Source: Eukaryota sp. TZLM1-RC (taxonomy: Eukaryota > Metamonada: BaSk clade). From it: a DNA stretch of 64,000 nt. The stretch is from the NCBI GenBank assembly GCA_040285825.1, contig JAUPSS010000010.1, positions 496,001 through 560,000 on the forward strand. Reading direction: 5' to 3'. The position numbers and the translations under genes are program-made. Positions 51,130 to 61,969 of the stretch are shown here, piece after piece (the stretch's first letter is position 1; every line of letters begins with the position of its first letter). Under the pieces are notes generated by a model. It searched no databases and had not been told where the DNA came from. It worked only from the letters and a program-made list of their open reading frames with translations.

Positions 51130-52471
51130 TTTTGGCTTATTTAATGTTGTTGATCCATAGTTTTTGAAAAAACATATTTTTTCTGATTTTCAACTTGGCG
51201 GTATTGGTTTCAATTCATCAAAGTACTTGACCAAAGCTGCATTTATTGGTGGTGAAAAAATTTTGTATTTGAATTTTCCAGAAGATATCCTTTTGCCGAA
51301 AATCTTCTTGAAACTACAAATAGCCTATTCCTTGATAACTTAAGAGAAGAAATATCCAGTTTATCTCCCGACTTATGGCAATCATGTTTCCCCATATCTA
51401 TTCAAGACATTCCAGACAGAATTTTGTATTTGAAAATTGCGTTGAAAAAGCTCCAACGACATCTTTTGAAAAAATTTGAAAGCAAAAATTTTATTGTTCG
51501 ACTTAGCACGGCTAAGAAAGAAAATCCTGCTTTTGCTAATTTTTTGATTGATTTGAAGGACAGTTCATCTGCAGTTTTGTTGAATCAAATTCCCCAGATT
51601 TATGGCCTATTTTTAAATGACGACCAATGGACTACTGCAATGAGAAGCGTTGTTATTTGTGGCCTTGTAATTTGCCCAATGATTTGTTTTGCAAATGTGG
51701 AGCTGGTTTGACATTATCACATTTATTCAATTGCAATAGATTTATTTTTTATCGTTCTACTTTGCATGATGCAGTCAGAGATCAAATCCATGCAATGTGT
51801 AATTCCTATCATATTGAATCATTTGTAGAACCATTGTTGAGGTCTCTTGATATAAATGAAAACCTAAGAGATTCAGAATATGGAAAACGACGTGCTGATG
51901 TTGTTGTGCCCTCATGTGATGATGTTTTGAATGTTGTTGATCTCGTAACAGTGGATGTTTGCAAGAAAAATGCCTTGAGAAATACACAATCCGAAGTATC
52001 CGTCCTTGATGATTCAGAATTGTACAAACGAAAAAAATATGCAAATCCTTTGAAAGAATTGAAACATGTTCGCCATGTAGAATACCAAATTTGCCCATTT
52101 GCTATAACGTTGTATGGTCGTCTTGGAAAAACTGCCATGAATTTTATTGATGATTTTGAAAACCTTGTAAAAAGATTTTTTTTAACTGGAATATTTATTG
52201 AGATAAAAAAAATCTATCTAGAATTCAATTTCTTCCATTTTTTTGTAAAAAGAAGAATGAATAAGCGTTTTGATCATCGCTTGTGGTTAAATCGTATTGT
52301 TTTTACTATTTTCAAATCAATTCCTAAAATGATTTCGAAAGCTTTGATATTTGTCAGTGCACATTACGAAAAATATTGGTGCTGTGAAGTTTGATGGTGT
52401 GGAAGCTTGTTTTGAAGATATTGATTTTTAGACTGTGGATTGGAAAATAAATTAAAAATTATCTAAAAAAA
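51130..52471 (+). pseudogene. Family-Q tandem array, unit 1 (boundary unit)
   Basis: Unlike units 2-6 it begins with normally oriented upstream sequence (FQLGGIGFNSSKYLTKAAFIGG, then RRYPFAENLLE-type codons), so it marks the edge of the array and shows the uninverted arrangement. Then linker, finger, endonuclease core (RRADVVVPSCDDVLNVVDLV) and C-terminus CFEDIDF. One-base deletion near 51650 and a frameshift near 52375. Contains the 68-bp H-family micro-insertion at 52175-52242. Confidence 0.82.
52165..52252 (-). mobile_element. 68-bp H-family micro-insertion with 10-bp TSD inside a Q unit
   Basis: Bases 52175-52242 are the inverse complement of the last bases of family H/V (the stop codon region GAATTCTAGATAG, AATAAATATTCCAGTTAAA and the A-tail). 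They are flanked by TTGTAAAAAG at 52165-52174 and 52243-52252. The host coding sequence stays in frame (NLVKR..FVKRRMNK with 26 extra residues). Also present in units 2, 3 and 5 (near 53590, 55005 and 57765) but absent from units 4 and 6. Confidence 0.88.
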
Positions 52472-53884
52472 TTTTGTTAAATTGTCTAGAAAAATTGTAA
52501 GTTAGGGATGGAGGTAGTGATCTTAGTAAATGAGTAATTTTTCCAGCATAACATTTTTTCAAAAGAAAAAACTTGAGATGTTTTTCCAATTCAAGGGTCT
52601 TTATGACTTCAAGCTCTTTTTTTAATTGAATTTAAATAGTTTTCAAGGCTATCAAGTGTCTTTTTCGGCAGAACCTAAATAGCAACCAAGAAAGGAGAAA
52701 CTAGTATCCTTTGCCGAAAATCTTCTTGAAACTACAAATAGCCTGTTCCTTGATAACTTAAGAGAAGAAGTATCCAGTTTATCTCAAGACTTATGGCAAT
52801 CATATTTCCCCATATCTATTCAAGACATTCCAGACAGAAGTTTGTATTCTTTGAAATTTGCGTTGAAAAAGCTCCAACGACATCTTTTGAAAAAATTTGA
52901 AAGCAAAAATTTTATTGTTCGACTTAGCACGGCTAAGAAAGAAAATCCTGCTTTTGCTAATTTTTTGATTGATTTGAAGGACAGTTCATCTGCAGTTTTG
53001 TTGAATCAAATTCCCCAGATTTATGGCCTATTTTTAAATGACGACCAATGGACTACTGCAATGAGAAGCGTTGTTATTTGTGGCCTTGTAATTTGCCCAA
53101 TGATTTGTTTTGCAAATGTGGAGCTGGTTTGACATTATCACATTTATTCAATTGCAATAGATTTATTTTTTATCGTTCTACTTTGCATGATGCAGTCAGA
53201 GATCAAATCCATGCAATGTGTAATTCCTATCATATTGAATCATTTGTAGAACCATTGTTGAGGTCTCTTGATATAAATGAAAACCTAAGAGATTCAGAAT
53301 ATGGAAAACGACGTGCTGATGTTGTTGTGCCCTCATTTGATGATGTTTTGAATGTTGTTGATGTCGTAACAGTGGATGTTTGCAAGAAAAATGCCTTGAG
53401 AATTGCACAATCCGAAGTATCCCCCTTGATGACTCAGAATTGTACAAACGAAAAAAATATGCAAATCCTTTGAAAGAATTGAAACATGTTCGCCATGTAG
53501 AATACCAAATTTGCCCATTTGCTATAACGTTATATGGTCGTCTTGGAAAAACTGCTATGAATTTTATTGATGATTTTGAAAACCTTGTAAAAAGATTTTT
53601 TTAATTGGAATATTTATTGAGATAAAAAATCTATCTAGAATTCAATTTCCTCCATTTTTTTGTAAAAAGAAGAATGAATAAGCGTTTTGATCGTCGCTTG
53701 TGGTTAAATCGTATTGTTTTTACTATTTTCAAATCAATTCCCAAAATAATTTCGAAAGCTTTGATGTTTGTCAGTGCACATTACGAAGATATTGCTGCTG
53801 TGAGGTTTGATGGTGTGGAAGCTTGTTTTGAAGATATTGATTTTTAGACTGTGGATTGGAAAATAAATTAAAATTATCCAAAAA
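52472..53884 (+). pseudogene. Family-Q tandem array, unit 2
   Basis: Starts with the inverted RT piece, then TATCCTTTGCCGAAAATC into the linker. Frameshifts near 53070 and 53425 break the frame between finger and endonuclease core (RRADVVVPSFDDVLNVVDVV). Carries the micro-insertion, here itself shortened so that the frame closes. C-terminus CFEDIDF at about 53845. Confidence 0.82.
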
Positions 53885-55300
53885 ATTTTGTTAAATTGTC
53901 TAGAAAAATTGTAAGTTAGGGATGGAGGTAGTGATCTTAGTAAATGAGTAATTTTTCCAGCATAACATTTTTTCAAAAAAAACTTGAGATGTTTTTCCAA
54001 TTCAAGGGTCTTTATGACTTCAAGCTCTTTTTAATTGAACTTAAATAGTTTTCAAGGCTATCAAGTGTCTTTTTCGGCAGAACCTAAATAGCAACCAAGA
54101 AAGGAGAAACTAGTATCCTTTTGCCGAAAATCTTCTTGAAACTACAAATAGCCTGTTCCTTTGATAACTTAAGAGAAGAAGTATCCAGTTTATCTCAAGA
54201 CTTATGGCAATCATTTTTCCCATATCTATTCAAGACATTCCAGACAGAAGTTTGTATTCTTTGAAATTTGCGTTGAAAAAGCTCCAACGACATCTTTTGA
54301 AAAAATTTGAAAGCAAGGATTTTATTGTTCGACTTAGTATGGCTAAGAAAGAAAATCCTGCTTTTGCTAATTTTTTGATTGATTTGAAGGACAGTTCATC
54401 TGCAGTTTTGTTGAATCAAATTCCCCAGATTTATGGCCTATTTTTAAATGACAACCAATGGACTACTGCAATGAGAATGCGTTGTATTTGTGGCCTTGTA
54501 ATTTGCCCAATGATTTGTTTTGCAAATGTGGAGCTGGTTTGACATTATCACATTTATTCAATTGCAATAGATTTATTTTTTATCGTTCTACTTTGCATGA
54601 TGCAGTCAGAGATCAAATCCATGCAATGTGTAATTCCTATCATATTGAATCATTTGTAGAACCATTGTTGAGGTCTCTTGATATAAATGAAAACCTAAGA
54701 GATTCAGAATATGGAAAACGACGTGCTGATGTTGTTGTGCCCTCATGTGATGATGTTTTGAATGTTGTTGATCTCGTAACAGTGGATGTTTGCAAGAAAA
54801 ATGCCTTGAGAAATACACAATCCGAAGTATCCGTCCTTGATGATTCAGAATTGTACAAACGAAAAAAATATGCAAATCCTTTGAAAGAATTGAAACATGT
54901 TCGCCATGTAGAATACCAAATTTGCCCATTTGCTATAACGTTGTATGGTCGTCTTGGAAAAACTGCCATGAATTTTATTGATGATTTTGAAAACCTTGTA
55001 AAAAGATTTTTTTTAACTGGAATATTTATTGAGATAAAAAAAATCTATCTAGAATTCAATTTCTTCCATTTTTTTGTAAAAAGAAGAATGAATAAGCGTT
55101 TTGATCATCGCTTGTGGTTAAATCGTATTGTTTTTACTATTTTCAAATCAATTCCTAAAATGATTTCGAAAGCTTTGATATTTGTCAGTGCACATTACGA
55201 AAATATTGGTGCTGTGAAGTTTGATGGTGTGGAAGCTTGTTTTGAAGATATTGTTTTTTAGACTGTGGATTGGAAAATAAATTAAAATTATCTAAAAAAA
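53885..55300 (+). pseudogene. Family-Q tandem array, unit 3
   Basis: Inverted RT piece, linker frame 54204-54542, one-base deletion near 54480, then open 54458-55261 with finger, endonuclease core and read-through of the micro-insertion. Ends FEDIVF, a variant shared with unit 5. Confidence 0.82.
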
Positions 55301-56642
55301 ATTTTGTTAAATTGTCTAGAAAAATTGTAAGTTAGGGATGGAGGTAGTGATCTTAGTAAATGAGTAATTTTTCCAGCATAACATTTTTTCTCAAAAGAAA
55401 AACTTGAGATGTTTTTCCAATTCAAGGGTCTTTATGACTTCAAGCTCTTTTTTAATTGAATTTAAATAGTTTTCAAGGCTATCAAGTGTCTTTTCGGCAG
55501 AACCTAAATAGCAACCAAGAAAGGAGAAACTAGTATCCTTTTGCCGAAAATCTTCTTGAAACTACAAATAGCCTGTTCCTTGATAACTAAAGAGAAGAAG
55601 TATCCAGTTTATCTCAAGACTTATGGCAATCATTTTTCCCCATATCTATTCAAGACATTCCAGACAGAAGTTTGTATTCTTTGAAATTTGCGTTGAAAAA
55701 GCTCCAACGTCATCTTTTGAAAAAATTTGAAAGCAAGGATTTTATTGTTCGACTTAGTATGGCTAAGAAAGAAAATCCTGCTTTTGCTAATTTTTTGATT
55801 GATTTGAAGGACAGTTCATCTGTAGTTTTGTTGAATCAAATTCCCCAGATTTATGGCCTATTTTTAAATGACGACCAATGGACTACTGCAATAAGAATGC
55901 GTTGTTATTTGTGGCCTTGTAATTTGCCCAATGATTTGTTTTGCAAATGTGGAGCTGGTTTGACATTATCACATTTATTCAATTGTAATAGATTTATTTT
56001 TTATCGTTCTACTTTGCATGATGCAGTCAGAGATCAAATCCATGCAATGTGTAATTCCTATCATATTGAATCATTTGTAGAACCATTGTTGAGGTCTCTT
56101 GATATAAATGAAAACCTAAGAGATTCAGAATATGGAAAACGACGTGCTGATGTTGTTGTGCCCTCATTTGATGATGTTTTGAATGTTGTTGATGTCGTAA
56201 CAGTGGATATTTGCAAGAAAAATGCCTTGAGAATTGCACAATCCGAAGTATCCCCCCTTGATGATTCAGAATTGTACAAACGAAAAAAATATGCAAATCC
56301 TTTGAAAGGATTGAAACATGTTCGCCATGTAGATTACCAAATTTGCCCATTTGCTATATCGTTATATGGTCGTCTTGGAAATACTGCTATGAATTTTATT
56401 GATGATTTTGAAAATCTTGTAAAAAGAAGAATGAATAAGCGTTTTGATCGTTGCTTGTGGCTAAATCGTATTGTTTTTACTATTTTCAAATCAATTCCTA
56501 AAATGATTTCGAAAGCTTTGATGTCTGTCAGTGCACATTACGAAGAAATTGCTGTTGTGAGGTTTGATGGTGTGGAAGCTTGTTTTGAAGATATTGATTT
56601 TTAGACTGTGGATTGGAAAATAAATTAAAATTATCCAAAAAA
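55301..56642 (+). pseudogene. Family-Q tandem array, unit 4
   Basis: The most intact unit: 55672-56604 (310 codons) is open from the linker (SLKFALKKLQRHLLKKFESKDF) through the finger CKCGAGLTLSHLFNC and the endonuclease core KRRADVVVPSFDDVLNVVDVV to ACFEDIDF. No micro-insertion. A stop (TAA for the Leu of LDNL) closes the frame just upstream, so no RT is attached. Confidence 0.85.
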
Positions 56643-58060
56643 ATTTTGTTAAATTGTCTAGAAAAATTGTAAGTTAGGGATGGAGGTAGTGATCTTAGTA
56701 AATGAGTAATTTTTCCAGCATAACATTTTTTCAAAAAAAAAACTTGAGATGTTTTTCCAATTCAAGGGTCTTTATGACTTCAAGCTCTTTTTTAATTGAA
56801 CTTAAATAGTTTTCAAGGCTATCAAGTGTCTTTTCGGCAGAACCTAAATAGCAACCAAGAAAGGAGAAACTAGTATCCTTTTGCCGAAAATCTTCTTGAA
56901 ACTACAAATAGCCTGTTCCTTGATAACTTAAGAGAAGAAGTATCCAGTTTATCTCAAGACTTATGGCAATCATTTTTCCCCATATCTATTCAAGACATTC
57001 CAGACAGAAGTTTGTATTCTTTGAAATTTGCGTTGAAAAAGCTCCAACGACATCTTTTGAAAAAATTTGAAAGCAAGGATTTTATTGTTCGACTTAGTAT
57101 GGCTAAGAAAGAAAATCCTGCTTTTGCTAATTTTTTGATTGATTTGAAGGACAGTTCATCTGCAGTTTTGTTGAATCAAATTCCCCAGATTTATGGCCTA
57201 TTTTTAAATGACAACCAATGGACTACTGCAATGAGAATGCGTTGTATTTGTGGCCTTGTAATTTGCCCAATGATTTGTTTTGCAAATGTGGAGCTGGTTT
57301 GACATTATCACATTTATTCAATTGCAATAGATTTATTTTTTATCGTTCTACTTTTGCATGATGCAGTCAGAGATCAAATCCATGCAATGTGTAATTCCTA
57401 TCATATTGAATCATTTGTAGAACCATTGTTGAGGTCTCTTGATATAAATGAAAACCTAAGAGATTCAGAATATGGAAAACGACGTGCTGATGTTGTTGTG
57501 CCCTCATGTGATGATGTTTTGAATGTTGTTGATCTCGTAACAGTGGATGTTTGCAAGAAAAATGCCTTGAGAAATACACAATCCGAAGTATCCGTCCTTG
57601 ATGATTCAGAATTGTACAAACGAAAAAAATATGCAAATCCTTTGAAAGAATTGAAACATGTTCGCCATGTAGAATACCAAATTTGCCCATTTGCTATAAC
57701 GTTGTATGGTCGTCTTGGAAAAACTGCCATGAATTTTATTGATGATTTTGAAAAACCTTGTAAAAAAAGATTTTTTTAACTGGAATATTTATTGAGATAA
57801 AAAATCTATCTAGAATTCAATTTCTTCCATTTTTTTGTAAAAGAAGAATGAATAAGCGTTTTGATCATCGCTTGTGGTTAAATCGTATTGTTTTTACTAT
57901 TTTCAAATCAATTCCTAAAATGATTTCGAAAGCTTTGATATTTGTCAGTGCACATTACGAAAATATTGGTGCTGTGAAGTTTGATGGTGTGGAAGCTTGT
58001 TTTGAAGATATTGTTTTTTAGACTGTGGATTGGAAAATAAATTAAAATTATCTAAAAAAA
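56643..58060 (+). pseudogene. Family-Q tandem array, unit 5
   Basis: Near-identical to unit 3, including the deletion at the finger (near 57240), the SCDDVLNVVDLV core and the FEDIVF end, plus an extra base near 57352 and small indels around the micro-insertion (near 57765) that close the frame at 57779. Confidence 0.82.
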
Positions 58061-59395
58061 ATTTTGTTAAATTGTCTAGAAAAATTGTAAGTTAGGGATG
58101 GAGGTAGTGATCTTAGTAAATGAGTAATTTTTCCAGCATAACATTTTTTCAAAAGAAAAAACTTGAGATGTTTTTCCAATTCAAGGGTCTTTATGACTTC
58201 AAGCTCTTTTTTAATTGAATTTAAATAGTTTTCAAGGCTATCAAGTGTCTTTTCGGCAGAACCTAAATAGCAACCAAGAAAGGAGAAACTAGTATCCTTT
58301 TGCCGAAAATCTTCTTGAAACTACAAATAGCCTGTTCCTTGATAACTAAAGAGAAGAAGTATCCAGTTTATCTCAAGACTTATGGCAATCATTTTTCCCC
58401 ATATCTATTCAAGACATTCCAGACAGAAGTTTGTATTCTTTGAAATTTGCGTTGAAAAAGCTCCAACGTCATCTTTTGAAAAAATTTGAAAGCAAGGATT
58501 TTATTGTTCGACTTAGTATGGCTAAGAAAGAAAATCCTGCTTTTGCTAATTTTTTGATTGATTTGAAGGACAGTTCATCTGTAGTTTTGTTGAATCAAAT
58601 TCCCCAGATTTATGGCCTATTTTTAAATGACGACCAATGGACTACTGCAATAAGAATGCGTTGTTATTTGTGGCCTTGTAATTTGCCCAATGATTTGTTT
58701 TGCAAATGTGGAGCTGGTTTGACATTATCACATTTATTCAATTGTAATAGATTTATTTTTATCGTTCTACTTTTGCATGATGCAGTCAGAGATCAAATCC
58801 ATGCAATGTGTAATTCCTATCATATTGAATCATTTGTAGAACCATTGTTGAGGTCTCTTGATATAAATGAAAACCTAAGAGATTCAGAATATGGAAAACG
58901 ACGTGCTGATGTTGTTGTGCCCTCATTTGATGATGTTTTGAATGTTGTTGATGTCGTAACAGTGGATATTTGCAAGAAAAATGCCTTGAGAATTGCACAA
59001 TCCGAAGTATCCCCCCTTGATGATTCAGAATTGTACAAACGAAAAAAATATGCAAATCCTTTGAAAGGATTGAAACATGTTCGCCATGTAGATTACCAAA
59101 TTTGCCCATTTGCTATATCGTTATATGGTCGTCTTGGAAATACTGCTATGAATTTTATTGATGATTTTGAAAATCTTGTAAAAAGAAGAATGAATAAGCG
59201 TTTTGATCGTTGCTTGTGGCTAAATCGTATTGTTTTTACTATTTTCAAATCAATTCCTAAAATGATTTCGAAAGCTTTGATGTCTGTCAGTGCACATTAC
59301 GAAGAAATTGCTGTTGTGAGGTTTGATGGTGTGGAAGCTTGTTTTGAAGATATTGACTTTTAGACTGTAGTTTAACAATAAATTAAAATTATTTA
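58061..59395 (+). pseudogene. Family-Q tandem array, unit 6
   Basis: Near-identical to unit 4 (same VVLLNQ and KGLKHVRH variants, same upstream TAA), open 58431-59363. One local compensated shift alters a few residues after NRFIF. Its 3' tail (GACTGTAGTTTAACAATAAATT) resembles the free-standing Q copy at 39530 rather than units 1-5, so this unit retains the ancestral element end. Confidence 0.83.
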
Positions 59396-59952
59396 AAAAA
59401 AATTTCTAATTCAGAAATTAATTGAAGTTCAGTACCAAGTTTAGCACTAATTTCGTTAAGATTTCTAGTTATTTCATCAACATTTCCTAACCAACATCCT
59501 AGAAAACGAAAAGCTTCTTGTGAATAATTTGTAAAGGGAATTTTACAATTATTAATTTTGATCGCTTTGAAATTATTACCAATTAATAAACATTTTTTGG
59601 GATTCAAGTGAAGACCAATAATTTCATATTGTTCAGCAATTTCATTTGAAGCTTTTTGAACAACATCAAATGGACCGATAAGGGAGATGTCATCCATGTA
59701 ACCCACAATTTTGAGAGAAGGGTATTTTTCATTAATAGCAATCAAAGATTCTTGGATTGCTATGCAAAATAATAATGGGCCCAAAGGATCTCCTTGTTTT
59801 ACACCTGATGAAGACTTGAGAGAAAAAACATCATAAACTAATTCACTTGGTTTACCATAAAACAAATAGAAATAGCTTGATAGTTCAGGAAAATGTTTAT
59901 GAATTACTTCGTAAATTGCTTTTCTGTTTATACTATTAAAAGCATTGCTAAA
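59396..59952 (-). pseudogene. Reverse-transcriptase fragment, unassigned subfamily
   Basis: Encodes AFNSINRKAIYEV, FPELSSYFYLFYGKPSELV, SSSGVKQGDPLGPLLFCIAIQ, the catalytic VGYMDDISLIGP and PFTNYSQEAFRFLGCWLGNVDE. Both ends are abrupt. It is followed on the right by a plus-strand Q tail, giving the same inverted-RT-then-tail layout as the array units, although its sequence is not that of the array's RT piece. Confidence 0.72.
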
Positions 59953-60045
59953 AGCTTGTTTTGAAGATATTGACTTTTAGACTGTAGTTTAACAATAAAT
60001 TAAAATTATCAAAAAAAATAAATAAATCAAATTCCCCAGATTTTT
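59953..60045 (+). mobile_element. Family-Q 3' tail and short Q scrap
   Basis: Bases 59953-60010 duplicate the last codons and tail of unit 6 (AAGCTTGTTTTGAAGATATT through AACAATAAATT). Bases about 60025-60045 are AATCAAATTCCCCAGATTT from the Q linker (NQIPQI), the likely target of the following P insertion. Confidence 0.7.
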
Positions 60046-61066
60046 TTTAAAAGTTTTGAAATTTATTTTGAACGCTAACAAAACATTAAACAAAAAAACT
60101 AGAACTCAATATCCTCAATACACGCATCAACATCATCAAATCTTTTAAGCGCGCGATTTTCATACTCTAATCCTAATTGTAACAGTGCTTTGGTCAACAT
60201 TTCTGGAATTGCTTTAAGAATACTAAAAACAATTCTATTGTGCCAGAAACTGAAGTTCAATTCTTTTCCTGCTCTTTCTTTTATTAAACTTCTGAAACCT
60301 TCGAGAAATTTAATGCCAGATATTCCAATGTTACCAAAAAGAGAAACAGCAAATGGAACCAGCTGATACTTGACATGCTCAACACATCCTAGCTGAGATA
60401 AGGGTTCATTGTACTTTTTGATTTTGCTCTTTTCAGCAAAGCAAAGTGGAGTTTCATCCTTTTTAGCAAAATCAATTGCTGAGTCTTTACAAACATCAAC
60501 AGTGACAACATCAACAACTTTGATCACACCATCAGACCCAGGGGTAATTAAATCAGCACGGCGTTTCCCAAAAGTATTTTCGTCTTCATTTTCAGATGAC
60601 AACCTTCGCACAAGTGGTTCAACAAAAGCTTCAATGTGATGACTTTTGCACATAGCGTATAGTTGGTCTCTACAGCATCGTGAACAACTGAGCGATATGT
60701 AATATTAAATTTGCAATTAAATAAATGATTCTGATTGATGAGCTGACCACAACGACAAATCAAATCATTTGGCACACTACATAAGCACATAAAACACCTC
60801 ATTCTGAAGGCAGTTGCCCATTGATGATCATTTAATAATAAACCATATACATTTGGAATCTGGGAAATGAGACAACTTGAGCTACTTTCCTTAAGATCAA
60901 TTAAAAAGTTTGCAAAAACGGGATTCTTTTCTTTAGCCAAGCTGAGACGAACAGTGAAATCCAAGTTTTCAAAAACTTTTAATATCTTTTTCTGCAATTT
61001 AGCATATGCAAATTTCAAGGAAATCAAACTCCTGGGTGGAATTTCTTGAATATCAGCAAAAAAGCA
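60046..61066 (-). mobile_element. Family-P non-LTR retrotransposon P2, 5'-truncated
   Basis: Runs from CFFADIQEIPPRSLISLKFAYAKLQKKILKVF (61066) through the linker and the finger CRCGQLINQNHLFNC to a one-base deletion near 60671. Frame 60099-60653 then carries CKSHHIEAFVEPLV, the endonuclease core KRRADLITPGSDGVIKVVDVV and the end ACIEDIEF with a stop at 60099-60101. The 3' UTR and T-rich (A-tail) end are at about 60046-60098. Family-Q sequence flanks it on both sides. Confidence 0.82.
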
Positions 61067-61069
61067 TTT

Positions 61070-61110
61070 GGAAAAAAATATGCAAATCCTTTGAAAGAAT
61101 TGAAACATCT
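61070..61110 (+). mobile_element. Family-Q scrap directly upstream of GDPD copy 2
   Basis: About 40 bp encoding KKYANPLKELKH in the Q frame, ending 10 bp before the glycerophosphodiesterase ATG. It makes an in-frame but non-native N-terminal extension of that gene. Confidence 0.75.
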
Positions 61111-61120
61111 CACCCTTTTT

Positions 61121-61969
61121 ATGCGGCTCAAGCTCCATTCTAGGTGGATTTGTGTCACATCTGTCCTATCTATAGCGTATTTGCTTGTACTTCTGTTCTG
61201 TCTTGCTAACGACAGTCTTCCTCTTACGACTAAACGTACTCTTGATTTTGAGAAGAAACTTCCACCTTATGTTTGCCATGCATTGGGAAAGATTGGTCCC
61301 TTGACTGTTTCCAATACACTTGAAGGATTCCTTTTACACTATCACAATGGATGTCGTTTCTTTGAAGCCGATCTCCACCTTACATCAGATAACGAACTGG
61401 TCCTGTTTCACTGTAGCAGTTCAAAAAACACATCACACTTGAGTCAAGTGTTAGGCGTAGATCAAACTGGTACATACAAGCAGTTCATGTCTGCTCACAT
61501 GGCAGGACTTACTCAGTTAGATTTGAAAGGTTTGGTCAGTTTAATGGTTAAGTATCCCGATTGGTTACTCATAACTGATGTCAAGGCTCCGCTCTCAGTC
61601 ACTCTTCCCATGATTTGCAAGGAGTTGGAGAAGGCTGGTTTATCATGTACAAAGAGAGTTTTACCTCAATTGTACAACTTTGGTGATCTAGATGTAGCGA
61701 AAGCACTTGGTTTTAAACAAACAATTTTAACACTGTACAAGTTGACAGAACCTTCTGCTGAGGATATTCTAAATTTTGTTGAAAAAAACCCTGAAATAGT
61801 TGCAGTCACTTTCTTTCCAAATAGATACCCTCCACTTAAGGAAGGTCTTTCAAAACTTGGTATTAAGACATTTACTCATACAATAGATGATCCAAAAGAA
61901 GTGAAAAAGTACATGGAAGATGGTATTTATGGTGTATACACGAATGAATTGTGTTCAGTAAATAAGTGA
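61121..61969 (+). CDS. Glycerophosphodiester phosphodiesterase-family membrane protein, copy 2
   Basis: A 282-residue single-exon paralogue of 9273-10190. Hydrophobic segment at residues about 10-28 (CVTSVLSIAYLLVLLFCLA) acts as signal or anchor. Core motifs CHALGKIG, SNTLEGF, CRFFEADLHLTSDNELVLFH and LLITDVK are retained, so catalytic His/Glu/Asp residues are present. I start at ATG 61121 because the longer frame from 61046 is retroelement DNA. The 3' ~200 coding bases and at least 50 bp beyond the stop are nearly identical to copy 1. With retroelement DNA ending 10 bp before the ATG, normal expression is doubtful unless the promoter is very compact. Confidence 0.75.
   Translation: MRLKLHSRWICVTSVLSIAYLLVLLFCLANDSLPLTTKRTLDFEKKLPPYVCHALGKIGPLTVSNTLEGFLLHYHNGCRFFEADLHLTSDNELVLFHCSSSKNTSHLSQVLGVDQTGTYKQFMSAHMAGLTQLDLKGLVSLMVKYPDWLLITDVKAPLSVTLPMICKELEKAGLSCTKRVLPQLYNFGDLDVAKALGFKQTILTLYKLTEPSAEDILNFVEKNPEIVAVTFFPNRYPPLKEGLSKLGIKTFTHTIDDPKEVKKYMEDGIYGVYTNELCSVNK

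Larger units (their letters stand above)
51130..59395 (+). repeat. Six-unit tandem array of family-Q 3' halves (1.34-1.42 kb units)
   Basis: Unit starts at about 51130, 52472, 53885, 55301, 56643 and 58061; lengths from the second on are about 1413, 1416, 1342, 1418 and 1335 bp. Longer units carry a 78-bp excess (68-bp insertion plus a 10-bp duplication). Units 2-6 each consist of a minus-strand RT piece of about 240 bp followed by the plus-strand linker-finger-endonuclease half and a short AT-rich tail. Units 3+4 and 5+6 share private changes, so a 2.76-kb dimer was itself duplicated. Not a CRISPR array and not a microsatellite. Confidence 0.92.

Noticed and set aside
51130-59395. Array read as a multicopy host gene family or a CRISPR-like array
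   Set aside because: Every unit is a retroelement endonuclease half with an inverted RT piece and an A-rich tail; units exceed 1.3 kb and have no spacers.
61046-61120. N-terminal extension of GDPD copy 2 (25 residues)
   Set aside because: Composed of family-P and family-Q scraps; the native-looking start is ATG 61121.
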